Positions 1 through 5,781 of a stretch of DNA of 7,483 nucleotides are shown piece by piece. The stretch is from Candidatus Acetothermia bacterium (GTDB lineage: Bacteria; Bipolaricaulota; Bipolaricaulia; Bipolaricaulales; Bipolaricaulaceae): positions 1-7,483 of the forward strand of contig PUMK01000134.1 of the NCBI GenBank assembly GCA_003551325.1. Direction: 5' to 3'. The stretch's first letter is position 1, and each line of letters starts with the position of its first letter. The notes below the pieces were generated by a model, which was given only the letters and a program-made list of their open reading frames with translations, did not search any database and was not told the origin of the DNA. The position numbers were made by a program, and so were the translations under genes.

Positions 1-633
1 ACGGGTTTGTCGGTCGTGCTTGTACCACTTCTCGGACACACGGCTGGGCTGCGTGCTCCCTGGCCCACTTGGGTAGGTGCGGGATGCGCCGCCGGTGGGC
101 TGGCGCTTCTTGTCCTGGGGTCACGCGAACCCCTGGGACCGACCGGGCTCGGCGATCTGCTCACCTTGGGCTGCGCCGTAGCCTTTGCCGTCTATCTTCT
201 GCTCCTGGACCGTTACGCCAAGCAGAACAGCGTGCGAGCGATGCTCGCTCCCCAACTGGCAACGGTGGCTGTGCTCTCATGGGTGGGCACGCTCGTGTGG
301 GAGCAACCGCAGTTCGTCCTGCCGACGCAAGCATGGGTTGCTGTGCTGATCACGGGTGCCCTGGCCAGTACGGTGGCCTTCGGCCTCCTGTCGTGGGTCG
401 AGCAGCGTACCACCGCAGCGTACACCGCCATTGTCCTGACCATGGAACCTGTGTTCGCGGGCGTTCTGGGATGGCTCGTTCTTGGCGAGACACTCGTGAA
501 CTGGCAGATCGTAGGGGCGATCACGATCGTGGCCGGCATGAGCGTACCCCACGTGCGACGTCTTACAACACCAAGTAGCTCGCTGCCAACACAACCCCCA
601 ATGCCAGGAGGCTCGGGACCAGCATCCTCCTGA
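1..633 (+). CDS. EamA/DMT-family transporter, C-terminal part (5' end off window)
   Basis: The frame is open from base 1 and ends at TGA 631-633, giving about 210 residues of what should be a ~300-residue, 10-helix drug/metabolite transporter in the inner membrane. A TTG at 7 and a GTG at 16 are in frame, but the sequence there (LSVVLVPLLG) is already mid-protein for this family, so the gene starts upstream of the window. The visible part holds the end of the first EamA repeat, a second full repeat beginning near GDLLTLGCAVAFAVYLLLLDR, and the family signature near the end (AIVLTMEPVFAGVLGWLVLGE, then a glycine-rich last helix). Members export or take up amino acids, nucleosides or other small molecules; the substrate cannot be read from sequence. 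After the last helix there is a polar, proline/serine-rich tail of about 30 residues, most of it encoded where the gene overlaps the convergent permease gene; this tail is probably not conserved. Family assignment is firm, substrate unknown. Confidence 0.9.
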   Translation, partial: TGLSVVLVPLLGHTAGLRAPWPTWVGAGCAAGGLALLVLGSREPLGPTGLGDLLTLGCAVAFAVYLLLLDRYAKQNSVRAMLAPQLATVAVLSWVGTLVWEQPQFVLPTQAWVAVLITGALASTVAFGLLSWVEQRTTAAYTAIVLTMEPVFAGVLGWLVLGETLVNWQIVGAITIVAGMSVPHVRRLTTPSSSLPTQPPMPGGSGPASS

Positions 634-1744
634 GCAGCCCACCGAGCGTCGTGCCGGCGTATTCGGCGGACACCGTGACACACGGGTGCACGGGCGACAT
701 CACAAAACCGATGTACACTGCCATGTATGTGACGGCAAAGGCCCACGGGGTCATGATCCCGTAGGTGGCAAGGAAGATAGGAATCACGATGGACATCGGG
801 GCCTGCTCCCGTCCCGTCGCCAACCCCAAGAACAGCCCGATACCAACACAGAGCGCCTGTGGCGACAAGTTGAGATCAGCGATCAACTGCGGTGTTCCCG
901 ATGCACGGAACACCGCCAAGTAGGCAAACATTCCCACCACGATGAGGCCAAACCTCCAGGGTTTGGCCTTACGAATCATCGCTGCCAGCGCCCCGAGCGT
1001 AGACTTACCCCACAGAGCCAGGGTCAAGCTCACCGACACGCCGACAACAGTTGCCAGTTCGGCAACGGGGAGGATCGGAAGCTGCTTGAGAGCGAAGTCC
1101 AGTCCCGGAGCCACCAGAAGGATGCCGAGCGGCACCAACAGCCCTCTGAGGGAGAACGCACCCTTCCGCGGCAGGGCCCCGTTGAAATGCCGGAGGAAGA
1201 ACACGTACCCCAGTCCCAGCGTCAACGCCAGACTGGGCAACTGGTAGGGAATCACCTGCCACACTTCCAGATCTGCAAGTTTCGCGGCGGTGATCAGCGA
1301 TGCCGAGAGCGGATACACAAGGAGCAGTCCATGGCGGAACCACACGTTCGCCGCCGCCCGTACGTCCGAAGGCGCGCCGCCTGCGCGCTCCACCAAGGGA
1401 GCCGATAACAGTGCCCCACCAGGCATAGGCAGCATGCCCATCAACGCGGGAGACACACCCACAAAGGCTCGCCGGGGCACCCGCATGTTCTCCATGAGGG
1501 AATCCATCCGGCCCGTCCGCTCCAATGCCTCGCCAATCACGGGGATGATCGACACCGCCAACCCCAAGAGCATGACCGAGGGATCCGTCAGCACACTGAG
1601 CAACGCCCCCCCGATCCCTGCAGGGGAGAGAGTGAACGCACCCAGCACGAGCGCCGCCCCGAACATGGCCACCCACAAGCTCCAGTGGGCCATGACCAAC
1701 AGGAATGCGAGCGATATGGAGAAGCCTAGCCAGGCGATCGGCAT
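563..1744 (-). CDS. DUF401-family integral membrane permease
   Basis: This encodes 393 residues, almost entirely hydrophobic, with about 10-12 membrane segments. It resembles the DUF401 family, which I recall being grouped with the ion-transporter (ArsB/GntP/CitMHS-like) superfamily; no member has a substrate known to me. Recognisable family features are a re-entrant-loop-like motif MLPMPGGALLSAPLVE at about residues 104-119, a polar GREQAPMSIVIPIF stretch at 311-324, and FVMSPVHPCVTVSAEY at 347-362. The two Pro/Gly-rich motifs sit in separate halves, as expected for a two-fold repeated transporter. The ATG at 1744 is preceded by GGTGAT at 1753-1758 with 8-nt spacing, inside the end of the lyase gene. 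Only 4 bp separate it from the lyase stop, so the two are almost surely co-transcribed and translationally linked. This suggests transport of tryptophan, indole or a related amino or organic acid, which is inference. The 3' end overlaps the DMT gene by 71 bp, tail to tail. Confidence 0.85.
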   Translation of the reverse strand: MPIAWLGFSISLAFLLVMAHWSLWVAMFGAALVLGAFTLSPAGIGGALLSVLTDPSVMLLGLAVSIIPVIGEALERTGRMDSLMENMRVPRRAFVGVSPALMGMLPMPGGALLSAPLVERAGGAPSDVRAAANVWFRHGLLLVYPLSASLITAAKLADLEVWQVIPYQLPSLALTLGLGYVFFLRHFNGALPRKGAFSLRGLLVPLGILLVAPGLDFALKQLPILPVAELATVVGVSVSLTLALWGKSTLGALAAMIRKAKPWRFGLIVVGMFAYLAVFRASGTPQLIADLNLSPQALCVGIGLFLGLATGREQAPMSIVIPIFLATYGIMTPWAFAVTYMAVYIGFVMSPVHPCVTVSAEYAGTTLGGLLRRMLVPSLLALGVVLAASYLVL

Positions 1745-1748
1745 CGGA

Positions 1749-3101
1749 TCAGATCACCGGATCGAAGCGCGCTACGAAGTGCCGCAGCGGCCCCTCACCC
1801 TCCGCCAGGCGCATTCCCACCACCTCGTCAGATCGCTCTCTGACACGGCTCAGTGCGTCGATCACCCAAGCAAGGTGTTCCTGCGCGTAGACACGGCGGG
1901 GGATTGCCAAGCGCACGAGTTCCATCTGGGCCGCCTCGCCCAGCATCACCGACCCCACCTCCACGGCCCTCACGCCTCCCTCGAGGTACAGCGCACACAC
2001 CAACGCCTGTCCCGGAAGCTGCCCAACAGGGATATGCGGTAGGAGCCTCGCCGCGTCGACATACACAGCGTGCCCCCCCGGGGGCCAGTACACAGGGATT
2101 CCCTCCGCCTTAAGCCGCGTGCCCAACCAGCGCACCTGTCCCACACGCTCCGCCAGATAGGAAGCATCCAATGCCTCACGCAACCCCACCGCCAGCGCCG
2201 CAAGGTCACGGCCCGCAAGCCCACCATAGGTGGAGAAACCCTCAACGAGGATCAGCCGATCACGGCAGCGCTGGAACAACGCCCCATCGCGGAGGGCCAT
2301 GAAACCACCGATGTTTCCCAAACCATCCTTCTTCGCCGACATCAGGCACCCGTCGGCCAACCCAAAGAGTTCCCGGGCGATCTCCGTCACCGGCAGACCA
2401 CCGTAGCCCTCCTCTCGCTCGCGCACGAAAAAGCAGTTCTCCGCATAGCGCGCCGCATCCAACATCAGCGGTATGCCGTGCGCACGCGCCACCTCCGACA
2501 CCGCCCGGGCGTTGGCCATGGACACCGGCTGGCCTGCCGCAGTGTTGTTCGTCACCGTAAGGAAGATCGCCGGGATACGTGCCGCACCGTGTGTACGGAT
2601 GAGCCGTTCCAAACCATCGACATCCATATCGCCCTTGAACGACGCCGCAGAGTCGGGGTCGAGAGCCTCCGAAACGGGTAGATCAACCGGTCGGCCACCC
2701 AATGCCAGAACGTTGGCCCGTGTGGTGTCGAAGTGCGTGTTGTTGGGTACCACACTACCCCGATCAAGCGTCGAGGCGAAGTAGATGTGCTCGGCTGCCC
2801 GCCCCTGGTGGGTGGGCAGCACATGAGGCATGCCTGTGATGGACTGCACCGTCTCATGGAACGCACGGAACGATCGTGATCCCGCGTAGGCTTCGTCAGC
2901 ATCCATCAACGCTGCCCACTGCGCTTGCGACATGGCGCCCGTGCCGGAATCCGTGAGGAGGTCAATGTAGATGTCCTCGGAATCTAGCCTGAACACATTG
3001 TAACCCGCCTGGAGCAACCGCTGCTCACGCTCAGCCCGCTCCAACAGGCGGATTGGTTCCACAACTTTCGTTTTGTAGGCTCTGCGCCATCCCGGGCCCA
3101 T
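1749..3101 (-). CDS. tnaA: Tryptophanase-like beta-eliminating PLP lyase
   Basis: At 450 residues this is a full-length member of the tryptophanase/tyrosine phenol-lyase family (E. coli TnaA 471, tyrosine phenol-lyase 456). These cytosolic PLP enzymes cleave L-tryptophan to indole, pyruvate and ammonia, or tyrosine to phenol. Conserved features: DLLTDSG (48-53), DEAYAGS (69-75, with the general tyrosine Y72), THQGR phosphate-binding loop (97-101), F124 stacking on PLP, N186, D215 and R218 around the cofactor, Schiff-base lysine K258 in SAKKD, and substrate-carboxylate arginine R402 in IPRRVY. E70, G53 and N263 match the monovalent-cation site. Three specificity positions are all tryptophanase type: D125 (Thr in tyrosine phenol-lyase), V382 (Arg) and H441 in LRHF (Phe). 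I therefore favour tryptophanase. An in-frame stop at 3111-3113 limits the start to ATG 3101 or later; homologues align from about residue 8. That ATG has no well-spaced ribosome binding site (see 3031-3130). The gene follows gatC by 31 bp and precedes the DUF401 permease by 4 bp. Confidence 0.9.
   Translation of the reverse strand: MGPGWRRAYKTKVVEPIRLLERAEREQRLLQAGYNVFRLDSEDIYIDLLTDSGTGAMSQAQWAALMDADEAYAGSRSFRAFHETVQSITGMPHVLPTHQGRAAEHIYFASTLDRGSVVPNNTHFDTTRANVLALGGRPVDLPVSEALDPDSAASFKGDMDVDGLERLIRTHGAARIPAIFLTVTNNTAAGQPVSMANARAVSEVARAHGIPLMLDAARYAENCFFVREREEGYGGLPVTEIARELFGLADGCLMSAKKDGLGNIGGFMALRDGALFQRCRDRLILVEGFSTYGGLAGRDLAALAVGLREALDASYLAERVGQVRWLGTRLKAEGIPVYWPPGGHAVYVDAARLLPHIPVGQLPGQALVCALYLEGGVRAVEVGSVMLGEAAQMELVRLAIPRRVYAQEHLAWVIDALSRVRERSDEVVGMRLAEGEGPLRHFVARFDPVI
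1753..1758 (-). promoter_or_regulatory. Ribosome binding site of the DUF401 permease
   Basis: GGTGAT on the minus strand lies 8 nt before the ATG at 1744. It pairs with the 3' end of 16S rRNA (AGGTGAT-type Shine-Dalgarno) and supports the chosen start. It is embedded in the last codons of the upstream lyase gene. Confidence 0.6.
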
Positions 3102-3114
3102 GGAGGGCCATCAT
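3031..3114 (-). other. Short overlapping reading frame at the tryptophanase start (27 codons, doubtful)
   Basis: On the minus strand a strong Shine-Dalgarno sequence, GGGAGGG (3124-3130), lies 9 nt before an ATGATG at 3114-3109. This opens a 27-residue frame that ends in TGA at 3031-3033, inside the lyase gene and out of frame with it. The lyase ATG at 3101 is 22 nt from the same Shine-Dalgarno sequence, which is too far for normal use. The peptide contains one Cys, no Trp and no TnaC-like pattern, so it does not look like the tryptophan-sensing leader of enterobacterial tna operons. It may be a chance frame, a translational-coupling leader, or a sign of an indel in the first codons. I would not annotate it as a gene without further evidence. 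Confidence 0.2.
3095..3109 (-). promoter_or_regulatory. Possible GC hairpin over the lyase start codon
   Basis: On the minus strand GGCCC (3109-3105) and GGGCC (3099-3095) can pair as a 5-bp all-GC stem around a 5-base loop. The A and U of the lyase AUG (3101-3100) would be in the loop and its G in the stem. Such a structure would limit initiation unless ribosomes arriving from gatC open it. The element is short and could be chance in GC-rich DNA. Confidence 0.25.
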
Positions 3115-3132
3115 ACGGGAAAGCCCTCCCAG

Positions 3133-3444
3133 CTACCAGTTCTCTTCGAGCTCATAACCACGAAGCAGCGGGACGGCGAAGAACTCCTCTCGAACCCGGG
3201 AGGCAGATTCGAAAGATCCTTCCTGTGTCAGCGAGGGCACCAGCGCGTCTTCACGCCAGGCCCCCGGCTCCTTGGGGGGCGGGCCAGAGGGGAGGAGGCC
3301 ATCCACATCCAGACGTTGAAGGACACTGAAGTGCGCAAGGATCCCGTTCAGGTCACCCTTCAGGCTCTCACGTTCTTCGTCGGTCAACTGGATCCCCGCC
3401 AGCATCTCCAGCCGCTTCATGGTGCGATCACTGAACACGGTCAT
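3133..3444 (-). CDS. gatC: Aspartyl/glutamyl-tRNA amidotransferase subunit C
   Basis: This 103-residue protein fits GatC (usually 90-105 residues), the small subunit of the GatCAB amidotransferase that converts Glu-tRNA(Gln) and/or Asp-tRNA(Asn) to the amidated forms in bacteria lacking GlnRS or AsnRS. GatC wraps around GatA and stabilises the complex. The family pattern is visible: an N-terminal helix (MKRLEMLAGIQLTDEERESLKGDLNGIL, about 9-36), LQRLDVDGL (43-51), the REDALVPSL segment (64-72) and the C-terminal REEFFAVPLL (85-94). The ATG at 3444 overlaps the recG stop as ATGA, with no strong ribosome binding site of its own, so translation is probably coupled to recG. No gatA or gatB lies in the window; the gene downstream is the tryptophanase, so this gatC is separated from at least its usual downstream partner. 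Identity rests on pattern match in a small, variable family, hence the moderate-high confidence. Confidence 0.85.
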   Translation of the reverse strand: MTVFSDRTMKRLEMLAGIQLTDEERESLKGDLNGILAHFSVLQRLDVDGLLPSGPPPKEPGAWREDALVPSLTQEGSFESASRVREEFFAVPLLRGYELEENW

Positions 3445-5726
3445 ACCCCGAGGAGTTCAAGCGCGTCCCCGAAACGCCGTTCGACTTCACTGGCTAGCCA
3501 CGTGGGGAGCCCCTCCTTCACAACCCGCCCCGCCTCCCGTCGCGCTTGCTCCAGAAGCGGAAGATCACGAATGAGATCAGCAACCTTGAGTCTTGACACA
3601 AAGCCATGTTGAGCCGTCCCCAGAAGGTCCCCTGGACCACGGATCCGAAGATCCTCCTCGGCAATCGCGAACCCATCGTTCAGATCCCGAAACGCCACCA
3701 GCCTGCGCTGTCCCTCCTCCGTTGACGGATCAGCAATCGCATAGCACCGGGCGGCCTGTCCTGCACGCCCTATCCGTCCCCGCAGCTGATGGAGTTGAGC
3801 CAGCCCGAACCGATCTGCGTGCTCCACAACCAAGAACGAAGCATCGGGCACATCGAGCCCTACCTCGACCACCGTGGTGGCCACGAGCAGGCGCACCCGA
3901 CCGGAGCGGAACGCCTCCATCGCAGCCTGCTTGTCGTCAGCCGCCATACGACCGTGCAGCAGGGCCACGCCGACCTCGGGGAAACGACGAGAGAGCTCTT
4001 CATGGGCACGCGTGGCATCACGGAGATCCATCTCCTCGGACTCCGCCACCAGCGGGAACACCACATAGCCTGAGCCCCCAGCCGCGAGCAGTCGTTCTAC
4101 CTCTCGGTACACGTCCTCCCGACGCGACTGCGCGACCCACGATGTGGTCACCTCAGACCGGTCGCGCGGCATCTCGTCGAGCACGGAGATCGCAAACCGA
4201 CCGTAGACGGTCAGCACCACCGTACGGGGGATGGGTGTCGCCGACATCACAAGGACGTTCGTCCCGCTTCCCTTCGACTCCAACTGCGCCCGCTGCACCA
4301 CCCCGAAGCGATGTTGCTCATCGATCACCGCGAGGCCCAGGTCATCAAACGCTACATCCTCTTGGAGGAGGGCGTGCGTGCCCACCACCACATGCACGTC
4401 CCCGGCCGCAAGGTCCGCCAGCACCTTCCTGCGCGTGCGCACCGGAAGACCACCAACCAGCACCTCCACGCGCAGTCCCACCCTGCCCAACAGCTCACCG
4501 AGCACAAGCCCGTGCTGTTGGGCCAGGATCTCGGTAGGAGCCATCACCGCGGTCTGCGCTCCCGCGGAACTCACAGCCACGGCCGCCCCAGCAGCCACGG
4601 CCGTTTTCCCCGAACCGACATCCCCCTGCAGGAGCCGCCACATGGAACGCTCCGAACGCAGGTCGGCCTGGATCTCGTCCAACGCTCGCTGCTGCGCACC
4701 CGTCAACGCAAACGGCAATGCAGAGGCGAAATGCTCCACCGAAGCCGAATCCACGTCCAGCGCTCGCACCGGCGCCTCATGGGGTTGCTCACGCAGCAGA
4801 AGACCGATCTGCAGGAGGAGCAGTTCTTCAAAGGCCAGCGTGCGGCGTGCGGCGTGAAAGTCCTCTGGACCAGACGGAACGTGCATCGAACGCACCGCAT
4901 CGGCACGGCGCCAGAGCTTTGCACGCGTCCTGACCTCCTCGGGGATGATCTCCACAAGACGATCGCCTTCGCGCTCTAGAGTCCGTTGGATCAGCCCCCG
5001 CAGGGCTGGCTGTGTCAAACCTTCCGTGGCCGGGTAGATCGGAACCCAGCGCCCCGTGTGGAACGCAGCACCGGCCACTTCCCACACTGGATTCTCCATC
5101 TGGAGTTCTCCATAGCGGACTTGGGCCTTACCGAAGAACGCGTAGTTCGTACCCTGACGCAGCTCCTCCCACATCCATGGCTGGTTGAACCAGATGGCAA
5201 ACATGACGCCGCTCCCATCCTCAACAGCCACTTTCACGAGTTCCAGCCCCCGCCGCACCTTCACCCTGGACTTGGCCCGGACCGTTCCCTCCACCGTCGC
5301 CCACATCCCGTTGGCTAGGCTGCCGATGGGCGACCGCCGCGTTCGGTCCTCCAACCTACGCGGCAGGAACAGGAGGAGGTCTTCCACGGTCTCGATCCCC
5401 AATCGTCCTAGCTGCTCGGCACGGCGCCTCCCCACACCCACAGCCCTCTCCACAGGACGTGCCAGTTCTTCCGTGGTCTGCCACCCTCCGGTCTCGAGTT
5501 CGTCGACCACACCCTCCACGGAATCCACAGCTTGACGGCGCTCCTCAAGGCCACGGTCCGCGTACCCCGCAGCTTGGGCCAACCCCTCAGGAAGGTGCTG
5601 GTGCAGGAAACCTTCCAGTCCTCCGACGACCGCAGTGTTCTCGTAGCCTTTGCGACGCTCGAGCGCCAGCACTTTGCGAACGAGCGCCAGGCGCTCTTCA
5701 GTGGATGATCGTTCGGTTGTAGACAT
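3441..5726 (-). CDS. recG: ATP-dependent DNA helicase RecG
   Basis: RecG is a cytosolic superfamily-2 motor that reverses stalled replication forks and remodels Holliday junctions and R-loops. At 761 residues it is longer than E. coli RecG (693). Order of parts: an N-terminal extension of about 90 residues with ALERRKGYENTAVVGGLEGFL (21-41); a helix-hairpin-helix-like GVGRRRAEQLGRLGIETVEDLLLFLPRR (97-124); the OB-fold wedge (about 140-220, with GKAQVRYGELQMENP at 199-213); Walker A GDVGSGKT (368-375); APTEILAQQH (396-405); DEQH box (469-472); SATPIPRT (495-502); second RecA lobe with HGRM (591-594), ATTVVEVGLDVPDA (616-629) and motif VI QLRGRIGRAGQ (647-657); and the TRG translocation motif region DGFAIAEEDLRIRGPGDLLGTAQHG (684-708). 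All motor motifs are intact. ATG 5726 is chosen because it opens the conserved extension; its ribosome binding site is weak (GGA with 6-nt spacing). It is first in the minus-strand run and divergent from def. Confidence 0.97.
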   Translation of the reverse strand: MSTTERSSTEERLALVRKVLALERRKGYENTAVVGGLEGFLHQHLPEGLAQAAGYADRGLEERRQAVDSVEGVVDELETGGWQTTEELARPVERAVGVGRRRAEQLGRLGIETVEDLLLFLPRRLEDRTRRSPIGSLANGMWATVEGTVRAKSRVKVRRGLELVKVAVEDGSGVMFAIWFNQPWMWEELRQGTNYAFFGKAQVRYGELQMENPVWEVAGAAFHTGRWVPIYPATEGLTQPALRGLIQRTLEREGDRLVEIIPEEVRTRAKLWRRADAVRSMHVPSGPEDFHAARRTLAFEELLLLQIGLLLREQPHEAPVRALDVDSASVEHFASALPFALTGAQQRALDEIQADLRSERSMWRLLQGDVGSGKTAVAAGAAVAVSSAGAQTAVMAPTEILAQQHGLVLGELLGRVGLRVEVLVGGLPVRTRRKVLADLAAGDVHVVVGTHALLQEDVAFDDLGLAVIDEQHRFGVVQRAQLESKGSGTNVLVMSATPIPRTVVLTVYGRFAISVLDEMPRDRSEVTTSWVAQSRREDVYREVERLLAAGGSGYVVFPLVAESEEMDLRDATRAHEELSRRFPEVGVALLHGRMAADDKQAAMEAFRSGRVRLLVATTVVEVGLDVPDASFLVVEHADRFGLAQLHQLRGRIGRAGQAARCYAIADPSTEEGQRRLVAFRDLNDGFAIAEEDLRIRGPGDLLGTAQHGFVSRLKVADLIRDLPLLEQARREAGRVVKEGLPTWLASEVERRFGDALELLGV

Positions 5727-5745
5727 TGGAAATCCAGCCTATAAT
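5717..5745 (+). promoter_or_regulatory. Promoter for def-fmt
   Basis: A perfect -10 hexamer TATAAT lies at 5740-5745. TTGTAG at 5717-5722, 17 bp upstream, is a partial -35 (TTG conserved). Transcription would start near 5752, about 30 nt before the def ATG. The -35 lies within the first codons of recG on the other strand. The -10 is strong; the -35 match is only three of six. Confidence 0.65.
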
Positions 5746-5746
5746 A
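5741..5746 (-). promoter_or_regulatory. Possible -10 element for the recG run
   Basis: Read on the minus strand, 5746-5741 is TATTAT, five of six matches to the consensus -10, and it overlaps the plus-strand TATAAT by five bases. Transcription would start near 5734, leaving only about 8 nt before the recG ATG. No acceptable -35 stands at 16-18 bp (the nearest TTGAGA, 5757-5752, is only 5 bp away). This may be the recG promoter, or recG may use a site further right inside def. Confidence 0.3.
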
Positions 5747-5767
5747 AGCGTTCTCAACTAGGAGTGC

Positions 5768-5774
5768 GAGGTGA
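5768..5774 (+). promoter_or_regulatory. Ribosome binding site of def
   Basis: GAGGTGA lies 7 nt before ATG 5782. It is a near-ideal Shine-Dalgarno sequence and decides the start over the in-frame GTG at 5764, which would lie before this site. Confidence 0.75.
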
Positions 5775-5781
5775 GCGACCC

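Noticed and set aside
213..746. A 177-codon minus-strand frame crossing the DMT and DUF401 genes
   Set aside because: It spans the overlap of two well-supported genes in a third frame and has no protein-like pattern.
686..1408. A 240-codon plus-strand frame opposite the DUF401 permease
   Set aside because: His/Gln/Arg-rich composition is what results from reading a hydrophobic membrane protein gene backwards; there is no ribosome binding site or recognisable domain.
1736..1763. Four GATC sites within 28 bp at the lyase-permease junction, suggesting a methylation-sensitive switch
   Set aside because: All lie in coding sequence or the 4-bp gap, the codons explain them, and there is no promoter here for such a switch to control.
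3031..3114. A TnaC-type tryptophan-sensing leader peptide
   Set aside because: The short frame has no tryptophan and no separate transcribed leader with a rho-dependent layout; it is reported only as an odd overlapping frame.
3593..4537. A 314-codon open frame on the plus strand opposite recG
   Set aside because: The translation is a low-complexity Pro/Arg/Ser-rich string with no family features, and the opposite strand encodes every RecG motor motif. It is a GC-driven shadow.
5650..5781. Longer upstream start for peptide deformylase
   Set aside because: The frame is open back to 5650, but those codons lie over the recG start and the promoter; the family N-terminus and the Shine-Dalgarno sequence both fix ATG 5782.
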